A DNA stretch of 64,000 bases. Origin: Aquarana catesbeiana (lineage: Eukaryota > Chordata > Amphibia > Anura > Ranidae). The notes below the pieces were generated by a model, which did not search any database, was not told the origin of the DNA, and saw only the letters and a list, made by a program, of their open reading frames with translations. Position 1 is the first letter of the stretch. Every line of letters begins with the position of its first letter. The DNA is taken from positions 337,832,539 to 337,896,538 of the forward strand of contig NC_133328.1 in assembly GCF_042186555.1 (NCBI RefSeq). Direction: 5' to 3'. Both the position numbers and the translations under genes were made by a program. This document shows positions 33,028 to 45,709 of this stretch, piece by piece.

Positions 33028-33724
33028 TGGTGTAGACCCAGTCTGTTCCACCAGAGCAAATTCAGTGCTGTCCTGGAAAATCTCTGGCTCAAACGCATGG
33101 AGAGCCCCTGAGACTTCTATGGACAACCCTGTGGCTCTGCGTCTGGTTGCCAAGGGAGACATCCCTCTTTCCTCATTACTTTTGAACACATCACAATAAG
33201 TACATGTATCATCAGCCATACCTTTACCATCAGCATTCATAGACATAGCAGTGTTATAAGCTTTAATAGGCCGTTTTTGGTCAGAACACACAGCACCCCG
33301 TGTACCGCTCAGCACACCACCCTTCCTCTCCACATTTGCCCACTAGGGCGGCTCCACAGTTGTCCTGGGAAACCACGTGCCTCACCACTGCGGTCTCCTA
33401 GGAGGTTTCCCTGGGCATCTCTGTAGCACCTGTCACTAGGGAACCTGGCACACAAACTGTATTGGTCACCCCTAGGTTACCACTTCCAGCACTCTGGTGG
33501 ATTACACCAGGCACATACAGAGTCCAGTCTTTTTTGGTTCTTAACCCTGCTGCAGGTTGAGCTTCAACCTGTGTTTCCCCACTACTCAGGGTAGCACACT
33601 GCAGCAAGTCCATTTTTACAACTTCTGCCGATCTCCCAGCCGGATATACTCCCACTTCACTGGGATCAGTCCCACAAACTGCAACAGTCTTACCATAATC
33701 TGTAGCAGGTAACTCTGGCTTCAT
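33028..33724 (-). pseudogene. Gag-like frames of the pol-less element, broken
   Basis: Two minus-strand frames, 33724-33398 (MKPELPATDYGK...) and 33333-33028 (MERKGGVLSGTRG...). They lie between the CCHC frame and the 482-aa ORF, separated by stops and ended by the MITE. No domain is recognised. Together with their neighbours they suggest that a single longer polyprotein was once present. Confidence 0.4.
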
Positions 33725-33925
33725 TTGAATACATTATCTATCCTTTATCGCACTCCCTGCAGGCACAACAGGTACTTCCTCACTGTTGCCAGAGGTGATT
33801 GAAAACATGTTTGTACAAAAATCTAGGCTTGCAGACAAAGACTTCTGCCCAGTAACCACATCTACAGGCATGTTCCATAACCTGGGACAAGAAAAAATTC
33901 CATTCCCCAGTTGACCACATTCTAG

Positions 33926-34549
33926 TCATGGTACATTTCTACACATATCTTTAGTGGGATGCCGCTCCACATCTCCACTGTATCTCCTCCTTCCGGTTAA
34001 CACCCAATCTCTTGTTGCTAAGGGAGATGGCACTCTTCCAGCTGTACTTTGCTGATACTCCCAAATGCAGTGACTTTGCGCTCCTTGAAGCATTGTTGCT
34101 TTCAACTTGCCACGATCCTCTGTCGGCAATAAGTTTCTCATGTAGTCCACAAACTTGACATCACCACCATTGCTACAGGCAACCACATACTTCTCGAACT
34201 TCTGATCAGCCTTTTGGACACTCCTGGGACTTAAATAAGGCTTCCCAAACATTGACCTGTGTCTGGCCATGTCACCTTGTATTGGATACTGAGACAAAGG
34301 GCACTTGGAGACAACATGCCCCCACTCTCTGCACCGCAAACAGTGCTCTTGCTTCAGAACCTTGACAGGGCTTCCCCAATTGCATCCTCTTGTAAGCTTG
34401 GGACTTTGCACATTAATAGCTGGCCTGCTTGCACCAGCGTTGCCAGGGGCAACAGCATGCACTTCCCCTTTAACTGGAGTTGGTGTATCAAAACACAGTC
34501 TGCAATATTCTCTGGCAGTCTCAATCTCTTGCTTCATCTTTGCAGTCAC
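33926..34549 (-). CDS. Gag-like protein with CCHC zinc knuckle (207 aa)
   Basis: Starts MTAKMKQEIETAREYCRLC. The knuckle CLRCREWGHVVSKC (C-x2-C-x4-H-x4-C) lies near residue 72. A basic C-terminal part follows (RGKLKATM, TGRRRYSG). CCHC knuckles bind RNA in retroelement nucleocapsids. It lies 0.3 kb inside the 5' LTR, as gag should. It is short for Gag and may continue in the broken frames that follow. Confidence 0.6.
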   Translation of the reverse strand: MTAKMKQEIETAREYCRLCFDTPTPVKGEVHAVAPGNAGASRPAINVQSPKLTRGCNWGSPVKVLKQEHCLRCREWGHVVSKCPLSQYPIQGDMARHRSMFGKPYLSPRSVQKADQKFEKYVVACSNGGDVKFVDYMRNLLPTEDRGKLKATMLQGAQSHCIWEYQQSTAGRVPSPLATRDWVLTGRRRYSGDVERHPTKDMCRNVP

Positions 34550-34852
34550 TCCACCACACTTTTGCGCCCTCCAGCAAAAAATGAAGCACTTTCACTTTAA
34601 AGCAAGTTGCTTTTCACTTCATGCAAGCTTTTCTCACCTGCACAGTGCACACACAGATTATGCTGTCTCATGCACACAAACACAGTTCATAGCAGAAAAA
34701 ATAAGTTTGACTTTTCATTCACCAGGTACACCACCTGCAACACGCAATGCCTTTTGCCTGGCTGCACTTCCACACACAGCCAATAGTTCCTGACTTGAAC
34801 TGTGGAGCAAGGACCCGGATTCCACCGTTTTGTGCCCGCATTCTCCACCACT

Positions 34853-35555
34853 TGTAATATCGGGGACCATTAGCTCTCGTGGCAGATGTGTTTGTCAGTG
34901 ATTCAAGCCAGTCAGGAACTATATTTAAGGGCATGGTAGCCCATTTTTATTAAAAAGGCAAATAGAAGTCCGTAACATAAAGGGTTCCCACGCAGGGGTT
35001 TCATCTCCAGCAAATAAACACAATAGAAAATGCTAGCCCACCTGGCTCTCTTTAGCAGTACCTCTGCTCTTTATCCTGGTCACACAGACCACAGGATTCC
35101 TCAATGTGGATGGCTTCACTTTAGCGCCCACAGCTCCACTTTGGCCTTAGTCCTCAGGCCGTTCCACTGCCTCTTGCAGTCACATGTTCTGGCTGCCTCC
35201 TGCAGCCCCTCTGACTTCTGAAGACCTCCTGTCTCTCTGGGTGTGGAGCAGTCTCCAACTGGGAGCCATGAGGTCTTCCCATACCCTCATTATAAGTGCT
35301 GTGCTCACCTGAGCACACACCCTGCTGGTAATCTATAAAGTCTGGACACAGGGTTGGAGATCCCGTCCCACCCAAGACACTATGGAATCTCCAAACTACA
35401 GAGCCTCATGACTGAATACCAAAACCTGGACAAAGCTGCAAAAGCAGTTTTCTCCAGTCCACATTTATGCTCTGTAGCCTTGCACCAAGCAAATGTGCAT
35501 ACCCTGTGTCCCCCAAACTATCAATTTTATCTTGACAGCATCTCCTACTGTCACA
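34853..35555 (-). repeat. 5' LTR of the pol-less element
   Basis: The right LTR copy, 5' in element orientation. It differs from the left copy at scattered sites only. Confidence 0.88.
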
Positions 35556-35559
35556 AATG

Positions 35560-36120
35560 GTACCAATTAGAAGATACAACATATAAGTTCAGCCTGGAAT
35601 GAAATGACAAAGAACAAAGTATGTGGTTGAAATTTAGCGTAGGAGAGTGGAGGATCTAATTTTCAATTTTCCCTTCCCCCCAACTACTCCCTTGATAAGA
35701 TCGAGGGAAGGAGGAGGTGTGGTTAGTTCCCGATCAGAGTCTAGGGTGTAACGTATCCTGACAGGGCATATGTGGTGGCATAGGAAAGGTACTTATGTTT
35801 AAGTCGTAATGTATGTACTAAACTGGTGTACAAAAGGAGAGAGAAAATCAATGATAGGATAAACAAAACATAGAGAGGGAAAGAGGCAGAGATGTGAAAA
35901 AGAAGAAAAGGGAGAGGGGGTAAAGAGGGGGAAGAATGGGGGAAGATATTTGCAGGGAGAAGAGGAAAGGGAGCTCAAGTACAAGGGTAGAGGATAGGAG
36001 GGGGGTAGAGGGGAGGATAAGGTATTTAGGGGATATTTATTATGGTATTGGGAGTGGATCCGCACCTGAACCCCACCACCATTCCTAAGACAACCTGCAG
36101 CTTATTCCAGCTTTCGCAGA
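35560..36120 (-). other. L1 3' untranslated region
   Basis: Purine-rich on the + strand (35820-36020: GGGAGAGGGGGTAAAGAGG-type). It continues into 29819-29907 once the LTR element is removed, ending at the poly-A. No coding content. Confidence 0.55.
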
Positions 36121-39100
36121 TCAACCCTGAGAGACATACTGACGATACTGATCAGTGGTAGTGAAATAGGTCCAGCATGTCCATATGATTGGAAATGTAT
36201 GCATTTTGTCTTGCAATATATGGATCAGTTCCTCCATGTCTTTTATTTTGGAAATTCTCGCAAACCATTGCCTGATTGTTGGAGTGCAGGTGGAGCACCA
36301 ATGTTTGGGGATACAAAGTCTGGCTGCATTGACCATATGCATGGCCAAGGATTTGTGATAATCCTTTTTGGTTAGGGATGTATCGTGTAAGAGGAACTGG
36401 GCCGGGGTAAAGTCTAGAGTAAATGTGGTGATATGTGCGATGAGGCTATGGACCGCCCTCCAGAAGGGTTGAAGATTCTCAGAATCCCACCACACATGGA
36501 GCATAGTGCCTTCCCCTGACACATCTCTCCAGCATGTACTTGGAATACTAGGAGAGAATTTGTGAAGGTGTGAAGTCCTGTGCCATCTGGTGACGACCTT
36601 ATAGCCATTTTCTTGAATGGCAACGTTTAGCGAGCCTTTGTGTAGTATTCCACTCCTCTGTTGTTAGGGGTGCTTGTAGGTCTCAGCTTGTGAGGGAACT
36701 GGAACCTGAGTTGGTAACTCCAAGAGGAGGGTGTACAGGAGAGAGATTAGATGGTGTTTTGCAGTGGCACAGGGACTCAAAGGGTGTGAGTTGTCTCGTC
36801 CAATTCTTTTGATGGGTATGAGTCGCAAGAAAATGTCGGACTTGCCTGTAAGTCCAAAAGGAGAACAATGATGTCTTAGTGATTGTTCTTAGCTTTCCTA
36901 AAGGGTATGGGTGTCTCGTTGGAGTAGAACTGGAGGGTTAGTACATCCACAAATTCATGTTGTAAAAAGGTGTTGGATTCGCCTGGGGTGAAGTCAGGGT
37001 TCCTTCTTAACGTGGTTAAGGGAACCGTGATACTGGCGAAAGTCCCACAAAGCGCTGCCTTTCTGAATGCCAAGAAGTGAAGGGTTAATGAACGGGTGCG
37101 TCCAGAGAGTTTGCAGCCAGCTTTTTGGGGGTAACCACTGGAGAAGGTGCAAGGGTCCAGACGAAAATGCTTTTTCAAGGGATACCCATGACTTTTTGAA
37201 GGCATGGATATTCCAGTCTGTGATCCTTGTGAGGTGGCAAGCACTGTAGTATTTATGTAGGTTCGGCAACCCAATACCCCCTCTGGATTTGGGTAGTGTG
37301 AGGTGGGAGTACTTAATGCGAGGAGAAGCCTGTTGATAAAGATATCGGGACTGATTGTATTAGATATAATAGGCGTGGTAAGATGATTATCAGGGCTGAA
37401 CGTCCAAACCATGAAACATTCAGGCCCATCCAATCCTTAAGATACTGTTGGGCCTTAAGAAGGGCAGTGTGATAGTTTTTCAGGTAGAGGTCTGACAGAC
37501 GGGCGGGGATTTGGATGCCAAGGTAAGTGATTGCTTCCTTTTCCCATTGGAATGGGAAGGACTCTTGGCAGTGAGCCACCTCATTGGAAGGGAGGGTGAT
37601 GTTTAGGGCATGTGATTTTGTGTGGTTAATTTTGAGATTTGATAATTTACCGAAAAATTCTATGTCTTTGAGAAGGCTAGGTAGGGTGATTCAAGACGAT
37701 TTTAAAGCAAGTAAAATGTTGTAAGCAAAGGCTGCAACCTTGAACTCTCTCCTTCATGGTTACCCCTTGGATAACTGAGTTGTTTATGAGCCTGTTAAGG
37801 AAGGGTTCCAGGGTTAGAATGTATATCAGGGGTGAGAGTGGGAACCCCTGGCGTGTGCCGTTGCTGATAGGGAAGGCGTACGACAGGTGGCCATTGACCC
37901 TCACTGCTGTGGAGGGTATGGAGTACAAGGCCATTATGTGTGATAGCATGCGGGTCTCAAGGCCTATAGCCAAGAGCACCTCACGCATGTAGTCCCAGGC
38001 CACCCTGTCAAACGCCTGCTCCGCATCGAGTGAAAGGAAAAATCCTTGTGATGTGGAAGTCGTGAGCCAGTGGTGCAGGTTCAATGTGCGAATGGTGTTG
38101 TCCCTGGCCTCCCTGCCAGGAACAAAACCCATTGGTCCAGGGAGATGAGCCCAGGCACTAGGGGGAGTAATCTATTAGCCAGGATCTTTGCGTATGTTTT
38201 AATGTCCACACTTTAAAGAGATATTGGTCTATAATTTACGACTAGTGAGGGGTCTTTGCCTTCCTTAGGTATCATGGCAATGTGTGCTGCTAGCATTCTA
38301 TCTGGTCTAATCTGGGGGGCCGATAGGGCATTGAAGGTAGCTAAAAGTTTGGGAGAGAGGGTATTAGCAAATGATTTGTAATACTGGAGGGTAAAACCAT
38401 CTGGGCCCGGGCTTTTGCCTGTTTTCATTTGTTTGATAGCGTCTCCAGTTCTATTGACGAAATGTGGCTCTCGAGATCAAGTGTCTGTTGTCCTTGATGA
38501 GTTTGGTGCGTTTTTCAGTGGTGTTCTGGGTTGTGTGGTTAGACTGTAAATTATAGAGTTTTGAATAGAAGCTCTCGAATTCTTTAGCAATATCCTTGTT
38601 TTTGACCAGAAGAGTTCCCCAGGGGGGTTACGTATATGGTGTATTGTAGAGGAGATTTTAGAGTTTTGGACCGTGCATGCTAGAAGGCTTCCACACTTGT
38701 TGCCATGTTCGTAGAAGATCCTCTGGCCAAGAATGTAACGTTTTTTAGTGTGTTTGTCCAGCTTCTCTAAAAGGAGGGAGCAGGTATGAACTAAGTCCTG
38801 TAAGGTGGACTGTGCATGCGTCAGTTTGTGGGTTGTTTCAAGGGATTTAATTGCCCTAATGAGAGCATTAATGGTCTCTTGGTGTTGTCTCTTAGCATTC
38901 GCAGCAAGGGCAATCAGTTCACGTCGAATCACGCATTTATGCGCTTCCCAGGGGGAGATTGGGGAGACTTCCGGATTCGAGTTTTCCGTGAAGTATTGAT
39001 GAAGTCAGGTGCATACGCGGTCTATTGATAAGGGGTCTTTGAGTAGGGAGGGGGTCAAGCACCATATCTTCTAGAGTAGATTTCAGGGAAAGATAGTGTG

Positions 39101-39841
39101 ACTGTGATCGGGTGGTGATCAGACAGGAACATTGGTTCTATGGTGGACTGTTGGAGGAAGGGTAAGTCTGACTAGGAGAAGAAGAAGTAGTCAATCCTAG
39201 AATATTTTTGATGTGGGGCTGAGTAAAAGGTGTAATCCTTATCCGAGGGAAACAGAATGCGCCACGTGTCATGAAGAGTTAAGTTTTGAAACTGTAATTT
39301 AATCTGGCGCAGAGCTTTATATGTTAGGGTAGAGGTTCCTGTGGAGGAATCAAGTACAGGGTTCAAAGGGACGTTGAAATCGCTGCCCAGGAGCATTATA
39401 CCTTTCCGGAAGGAGGCTAAAATGTCGCAGATTTTTCTATAGAGAGCAACCTGCTGGTCATTGGAACATATATATTGGATATATATTAGCCAATGTAATT
39501 GGTTTTGAGGCGTATGAGCCCTTGAGAAAAATGATATTACCTTTTGGGTCTATGAGAGAATCAGATAAGTGGAAGTTTGCGTGTTTGGAGATTAATATAG
39601 AGACTCCTTTGGTCTAGGATTCAGGGTTGGTAGCATGTATCACGGAGCAGGACATGTGGTTAGATAGTTTAGGTATAGCATCTGAGCGGAAGTGGGTCTC
39701 TTGTAAAAAAATGAAGTGTGCTTTGTGTTTGGTGAGGGATGACATGACTTGAGACCTTTTTGCCGGTAGGTTAAGACCTTTTACATTAAGGGATATGCAC
39801 TTCAGCATCACGGATGGCATGGCTGGTGACTTATTCTGCAT
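36121..39841 (-). pseudogene. L1-type ORF2: AP endonuclease + reverse transcriptase, degenerate
   Basis: The N-terminal endonuclease starts near 39841 (SLNVKGLNLPAKRSQV, FLQETHF), with GSDFNVPL near 39390 and SRIDYFFFS near 39180. The RT shows SPGPDGFTLQYYK (38400), KDPSLVVNYRPISL (38220), SLDAEQAFDRVAWDYM (38030) and GTRQGFPLSPL (37850). The catalytic F-A-D-D box reads F-A-Y-N (37729-37718), so the polymerase is dead. The C-terminal part (QWEKEAITYLGIQIP...LNVSWFGR) follows, to about 36121. Frames change at several points. This protein normally nicks DNA and primes reverse transcription at the target. Confidence 0.82.
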
Positions 39842-41547
39842 GGCGATGTGAGAATTGTGTCCGGGCCGCTGTTCTTCAATATAGATTATGAGGGTTGCTG
39901 GAAGCTGATGGGGATGTACAGCCGGAGGGTGGGGGCGAATCCAATCAGTAGGGAAGTATCGGAGTTGGATAGTAATAAAGGGAGGGAGGAGGGAAGATGG
40001 AGATAAAGGGACCAGGATAGGGGGGAAGAGGAGAGTGTGTTAGTGGGGGTGAGGGGGGGCGGTAGAAGATGGGGCTAGGAAAGAAGAGAGAAAGATAGAA
40101 GAAAGAAAAAAAAAAGGGGGGGAAAGGTAGGAAGGTAAGAGCAAAAAGAGTGCGGAAGGGAATATAAGAGAAGAGGAGAGAAGGAAGGAGAAAGAGCAAA
40201 ACCAGAGGTGGAAGTAGACTAGCTAAACCACCTAAAGAGGGAAAGTCTGGGGTGTCAGAAAAAGTCCCAGCAGGACTGCTGTGTGGGGATGAAAGAAGGG
40301 ACAGGAACCTCAGGATGATTGCGAACCAGGGAAAATGAAATTGTGATGGGAGTAAGAATACAGTGTAGTATAGTATAGTGAGGAGCCTACTAAAAATAGG
40401 GAACTTAATAACTTAGTAACCACAACAAAGAAAAAACATCAATTTTAACATTTAGTTCAGTTCTGCCATGAACCGCCTTTGCCTTATCTGGTTGTTGTAG
40501 CAAATTGTGAACGAACATGTAGGGCAGAGGATTCGGTATCAACTGTTATATTAAAGCATACAAAATATGAAAGGAAAAGGAAAAAAACAGAGGAAGTGGG
40601 GGTTAGGGAGAAGGGAGGGAGGGGTGGTGAAGGAGAAGGGAGGGAAGGGGGGGACAGCGGGGAGGAACGGTATAAGGAGGGGGAAAAGAAAAAGAGGGGG
40701 GGAGAAGGAGGGTGGGATGGGACATTTTTTTGGGGGGGATAAGGAGGTGGGGAACAGAGGGGGAGGGGAAAGGGGTAAAGGGATTGCTTTAATCAGCAGA
40801 CCTTGATGAGAAACCTGGGATATTGCATTGTTCAAATTAGAGCTAGATAACTGGAGAGGTTTAGCTTCAAAATTTTTAGATCAAGCATAGGGTTATGGCA
40901 AGTTACCACACTCATTCAACCTAGGTGATCATCTGAATACCAGGGATGTCAGATGATTATGGATAGATTAAAATAAGTAGGATACTTATTGCTGAGGTTA
41001 TTGGCATTTGATCTTTAAACTCTGTGTACTAAACTGCAAATTCTAGTAAGAGTGCCAAACACCTTAGGGTTTGTTTGGTAGTACATCCCGTGCGTTCAGA
41101 ACAATGCACACTGTTGTCAACTGTATAAAAGAAGATAGACATTGACTCGGTTGAATTGATGATAGGCAACTCCTATCCTCATATTGATTAGTGGTTCCAA
41201 ATTAATAATAACTACTGCAGTAGGGAACAGACACAAAAGATACGCTCAGCATCTTTCCAAATTACTGTTCTGCTTTATTATGACGCAATTGAAGGTTTTT
41301 ATGCACATGATTACGTAGGTATCACATTAATATTACAATTGTACGTTTATGGTAACAAGGGGCGTTACATAGACAGGCTTATTCTAATCAGGACTCAAAA
41401 GAATGTAAACATTTACTGAAAACATTATTAGTGCCGTGTGCACAGTGAGGGCAGTGTGCAATACATACAAAATAGAATACAATTATATACAGAACTTACA
41501 AATTTCCATTACAACATCATTGAGTCCTAAGACATCCATGAGCACTG
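39842..41547 (-). other. L1 ORF1-ORF2 spacer or inserted non-coding sequence
   Basis: Strongly purine-skewed on the + strand at 39960-40200 and 40560-40790 (G/A runs). A plainer AT-rich stretch (41200-41547) follows. No convincing ORF. In element order it lies between ORF1 and ORF2, giving an unusually long spacer, so an unrecognised older insertion may be included. Confidence 0.45.
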
Positions 41548-41571
41548 TAACCCCTGTAGGTAAAACTGTAA

Positions 41572-41961
41572 TGCCGCGTACACACGGGCGGACTTTTCAA
41601 CCGGACTGGTCCGACGGACTTTCCGACGGACTTTTGAATGAACGGAATTGCCTACACGCGATCACACCAAAGTCCGACAGATTTGTACGTGATGACGTAC
41701 GACCAGACTAAAATAAGGAAGTTGATAGCCGGTAGCCAATAGCTGCCCTAACGTGGGTTTTCATCCGTCGGACTAGCATACAGACGAGTGGATTTTGCGA
41801 CCGGACTCGAGTCCATCGGAAAGATTTGAAACATGTTTCAAATCTAAAGACCGTCAGATTTTTGACCGAAAAAGTCCACTGCAGGTCTGATGGAGCCTAA
41901 ACACGGTCAGATTGTCCGCCAGATCAGTCCGGTCGAAAAGTCCACCCGTGTATACGCGGCA
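41572..41961. mobile_element. Harbinger-derived MITE 2 (390 bp)
   Basis: TGCCGCGTACACACGGGCGG to its inverse, flanked by TAA at 41569-41571 and 41962-41964. It has the same subterminal motifs as MITE 1 and the 20971-27626 element (GAAACATGTTTCAAATCTA, GCAGTGG, TCATTCAAAAGTCCG inverse). Confidence 0.92.
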
Positions 41962-43059
41962 TAAGAGTGGAAAACCGCGCTAAAGAGCAGAAACTAAAAG
42001 AATATACTACAGCTGCAACAAAAAAACAACAAATATCGGTGTGGCAAATAGCAATAATAAAACAGTGTAAGTGCGCTTGCAGTAAAATTACAATAATTAG
42101 TGACATAAAAAATGTGATCATGAATAATACATAAGAAAAAGTAAAAAAATTGAAATAAAAATGAAAGTGGATAAAGTTCATAAACACATCAAAAAGAATA
42201 TTGATACAATATAGAGGTCCATTCATAGATCAAAGTAGAAAAAAACACTTGATGAGGGCAAATAGATCCAATAGAGGAAGATCAGGCATCCAAAGTTCAT
42301 CTACCTTCACCCAAGGGGGAAAACAAAGGGGAAAAGGGAGGTGTAGAGAGGGTCCCCGAGCTGGAGGTGAATCCAAAGATGATAAGACTGTGCCCTTACC
42401 AGAAACGGTGGTCCTGCTAAAGAGCAAGGTCTTACTCGCATGCAGATACAGCCCTCTGCAGGGACATATGGACCTCCTATGCGTCTGTATCTTTGAGTGT
42501 CCGTATCGTTCCAGTGGCAAGCAGACCCAGAATCCCGATCTGGAAAGAACTATACGCCATCACGCTATTACGCCCCATGTTCTCTTGGTACACGGGTGTT
42601 TGTTATTGTTTTAACTTGCCGACATTTTTCTTACTGTGTTTTTATGGCGGAGAGTATTCCCGCCTTATCTACTTGAGCAATAAAGGCTTTTTTATTTATA
42701 ATACTACACCATTGGAGTCTTTTTTGTTTTTTACACTCATGGTCTTCCGGACCAATGAGTGTTCTTTCCAGATCGGGATTCCGGGTCTGCTTGCCACTGG
42801 AACGCTATGGACCCTCAAGGGTACAGACGCATAGGAGGTCCATATGTCCCTGCAGAGGGCTGTATCTGCATTTGAGTAAGACCTTGCTCTTTAGTAGGGA
42901 TGAGCTTAGTGTTCGAATCGAACGCATGTTCGACTCGAACATCACCTGTTTGGTCATTCGCAGAATTACGAACGATATGGGCCGTTCGCGCCAAATTTGA
43001 GTGGCGCGTCACGGCCCATAATTCACTGCAGCATCGCAGTGCATTGCTGGCTGATGATT

Positions 43060-43200
43060 GGCCAAGCATGCTTGGCCAATCACAGCGCCGTCTGTACAGA
43101 GAGCCATAATTAGCCAAAGCCAGGGTGGCTTTGGCCAATTATAGCTCAGGGGGTTTAGTACATGTCCTACACTATATAAGGCCTATATAAGGCCCTATGT
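43060..43200 (+). promoter_or_regulatory. hAT-A promoter region
   Basis: GGCCAATCA (43074-43082) and two TATATAAGGCC motifs (about 43172 and 43184), followed by a leader. It has the same order as upstream of the hAT-H transposase. It is also palindromic (TGGCCAAGCATGCTTGGCCA around 43060). Confidence 0.5.
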
Positions 43201-43300
43201 AGTGTGTTCTGGCATTGAGAGAAAGATAGATAGACAGAGAGACAGTGTCATTTGATTTAAGTTAGAGTAGGCAGGCAAGTCAGTTAGCTGCACTTACAGT

Positions 43301-43492
<192 letters not shown>

Positions 43493-43559
43493 TGTATTCA
43501 GTTTAGCTAGATCCGTTCCTGTTATTCTCTTTCTCTTCCTACTACTGACAGGCAGGCAG

Positions 43560-44815
43560 GTGTTTTTACAGTATTTACAGCTACCTGAAGAAAATTGCTG
43601 GTGTTCTTCTGATCCTATTAGCCCTATTAGCTACAGTATTTATAGTTAGTGTAATGCGTCCTCTGCACAGTGTGCACCTAAAGCTACCTGAAGAAAATTA
43701 GTGGTGTTCTTCTGATCCTATTAGTATAGTACCGCAGGCAGCTGTAGTATTTACAAGTTAGTGTAGTGCGTCCTCTGCACAGTGTGCACCTAAAGCTACC
43801 TGAAGAAAATTAGTGGTGTTCTTCTGATCCTACAAGTACAGTACTGCAGGAAGCTGCAGTATTTACAAGTTAGTGTAGTGCGTCCTCTGCACAGTGTGCA
43901 CCTAAAGCTACCTGAAGAAAATTAGTGGTGTTCTTCTGATCCTATTAGCCCTATTAGCTACAGTATTTACAGTTAGTGTAATGCGTCCTCTGCACAGTGT
44001 GCACCTAAAGCTACCTGAAGAAAATTAGTGGTGTTCTTCTGATCCTATTAGTATAGTACCGCAGGCAGCTGTAGTATTTACAAGTTAGTGTAGTGCGTCC
44101 TCTGCACAGTGTGCACCTAAAGCTACCTGAAGAAAATGAGTGGTGTTCTTCTGATCCTGTTAGTACAGTACTGCAGGCAGCTGCAGTATTTACAAGTTAG
44201 TGTAGTGCATCCTCTGCACAGTGTACACCTAAAGCTACCTGAAGAAAATTAGTGGTGTTCTTCTGATCCTATAAGTACAGTACTGCAGGAAGCTGCAGTA
44301 TTTACAGGTTAGTTTAGTGCATCCTCTGCATAGTGTGCACCTAAAGCTACCTGAAGAAATTTAGTGGTGTTCTTCTGATTCTATTAGTACAGTACCGCAG
44401 GCAGCTGTATTTAGAAGTTAGTGTAGTGCGTCCTCTGCACAGTGTGCACCTAAAGCTACCTGAAGAAAATGAGTGGTGTTCTTCTGATCCTATTAGTACA
44501 GTACCACAGGCAGCTGCAGTATTTACAAGTTAGTGTAGTGCGTCCTCTGCACAGTGTGCACCTAAAGCTGCCTGAAGAAAATTAGTGGTGTTCTTCTGAT
44601 CCTATTAGTACAGTACTGCAGACAGCTGCAGTATTTACAAGTTAGTGTAGTGCGTCCTCTGCACAGTGTGCACCTAAAGCTACCTGAATAAAATTGGTGG
44701 TGCTCTTCTGATCCTATTAATACCACAGGCAGGGAGCTACAGTATTTACAGTTAGTTTATTGTGTCCTCTGCACAGTGTGCACCTAAAGCTAACTGGAGA
44801 CAATTGCTGTTGTTC
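43560..44815 (+). repeat. ~112 bp satellite of the hAT family, + orientation, ~11 units
   Basis: The inverse of the 8226-9900 array: AGCTACCTGAAGAAAATTAG, TGGTGTTCTTCTGATCCTAT, GTAGTGCGTCCTCTGCACAG. Units are 85-95% alike by eye. The array runs directly into the transposase remnant at its 3' end. Confidence 0.92.
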
Positions 44816-45592
44816 TGCTCCTGGTGTGCTTGGGGGACAGGAGCTGGGAGGAGGTGGCTGTGGATCAGGTCATTCTTAGTGACCCACTACTACCCACTAG
44901 TGACCCTACGCTGCATGGCCTCCCTGATCCTGCAAAGCCTGCAGAAGGATCCTCGTATTCATGGTATCAAGGAGAGGGATCACTACTGGCCGGCAACCCT
45001 CCTTGATCCACGTTACAAGGGTAAGGTTGTGGACCTTATCTTGCCATCGCAGAGGGAGCAGAGGATGAAACATCTTCAGGAGGCCTTGCAGAAAGGTCTG
45101 TGCAACGCTTTTCCAGAGACTGGGAGGTTTCAAACTCCTGTTCCTGGACAACGTGTTGCTGAGGCTTCGGTCAGTCAAAGAAGGAGCGGTGGAGAAGGTG
45201 GCCGTCTGACTGATGCGTTCAGACAATTTTTTAGTCCCCAACCCCAAGGTATGATCGGTTCCAGCAACCATCGCCAGCGTCTGTTTTACATGGTGTAGGA
45301 ATACCTAGGGGCAAGATCTGACTTGGACACCTTTCCCACCAAAAATCCTCTGGGTTACTGGGTCTTGAGGATGGATCACTGGCCAGAGCTTGCACAGTAT
45401 GCAATTGAGCTACTGGCCTGTCCTGCATCCAGCGTTCTTTTGGAACGCACATTCAGTGCTGCTGGAGGTTTTGTAACCGATCACAGGGTGCGCCTGTCCA
45501 CCGACTCGGTCAATCAACTGACCTTCATAAAAATGAATCAGTCTTGGATCACCACCAGCTACCAAGCACCTGATGCTGATGTAACCGAATAA
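44815..45592 (+). pseudogene. hAT-A transposase C-terminal part with dimerisation domain
   Basis: The frame shows YYPLVTLRCMASLILQSLQ, HYWPATLLDPRYKGKV and a Gln/Arg-rich linker, then a TAG at 45296-45298. It resumes with YWVLRMDHWPELAQYAIELL, ACPASSVLLERTFSAAGG and VTDHRVRLSTDSVNQLTF. The last blocks are the hAT C-terminal dimerisation domain needed for multimer formation. The RNase-H core's first two catalytic residues and the BED finger are absent; satellite lies directly upstream. Inactive, internally deleted. Confidence 0.85.
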
Positions 45593-45709
45593 TTTTTTTT
45601 GAAATGTCAGATCCCTTCAAGACTGCCTATGCTGATGCTGAGTGACTATTCTGTTATGCTGAGTGACTATCCTCTTCCTCCTCAATGATCATACTGATAG
45701 CTTGTAAGA

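Larger units (their letters stand above)
29912..35555 (-). mobile_element. LTR retrotransposon without recognisable pol
   Basis: Two ~703-bp LTRs (29912-30614 and 34853-35555), both TGTAATATCGGG...CTGTCACA and about 97% alike by eye, flanked by AATG (29908-29911 and 35556-35559). On the minus strand a TGGTGGAGA stretch sits two bases inside the 5' LTR (primer-binding-site type), and AAGGGGTGAGGA precedes the 3' LTR (polypurine tract). The internal region holds a CCHC Gag-like frame (33926-34549), smaller frames and a 482-codon ORF (30756-32204). I find no protease, RT or integrase motif. It would depend on another element for copying. A Harbinger MITE lies inside. Confidence 0.8.

Noticed and set aside
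40479..40835. Gly/Arg/Lys ORFs near 40.6 kb
   Set aside because: Purine-skewed low-complexity spacer of the LINE.
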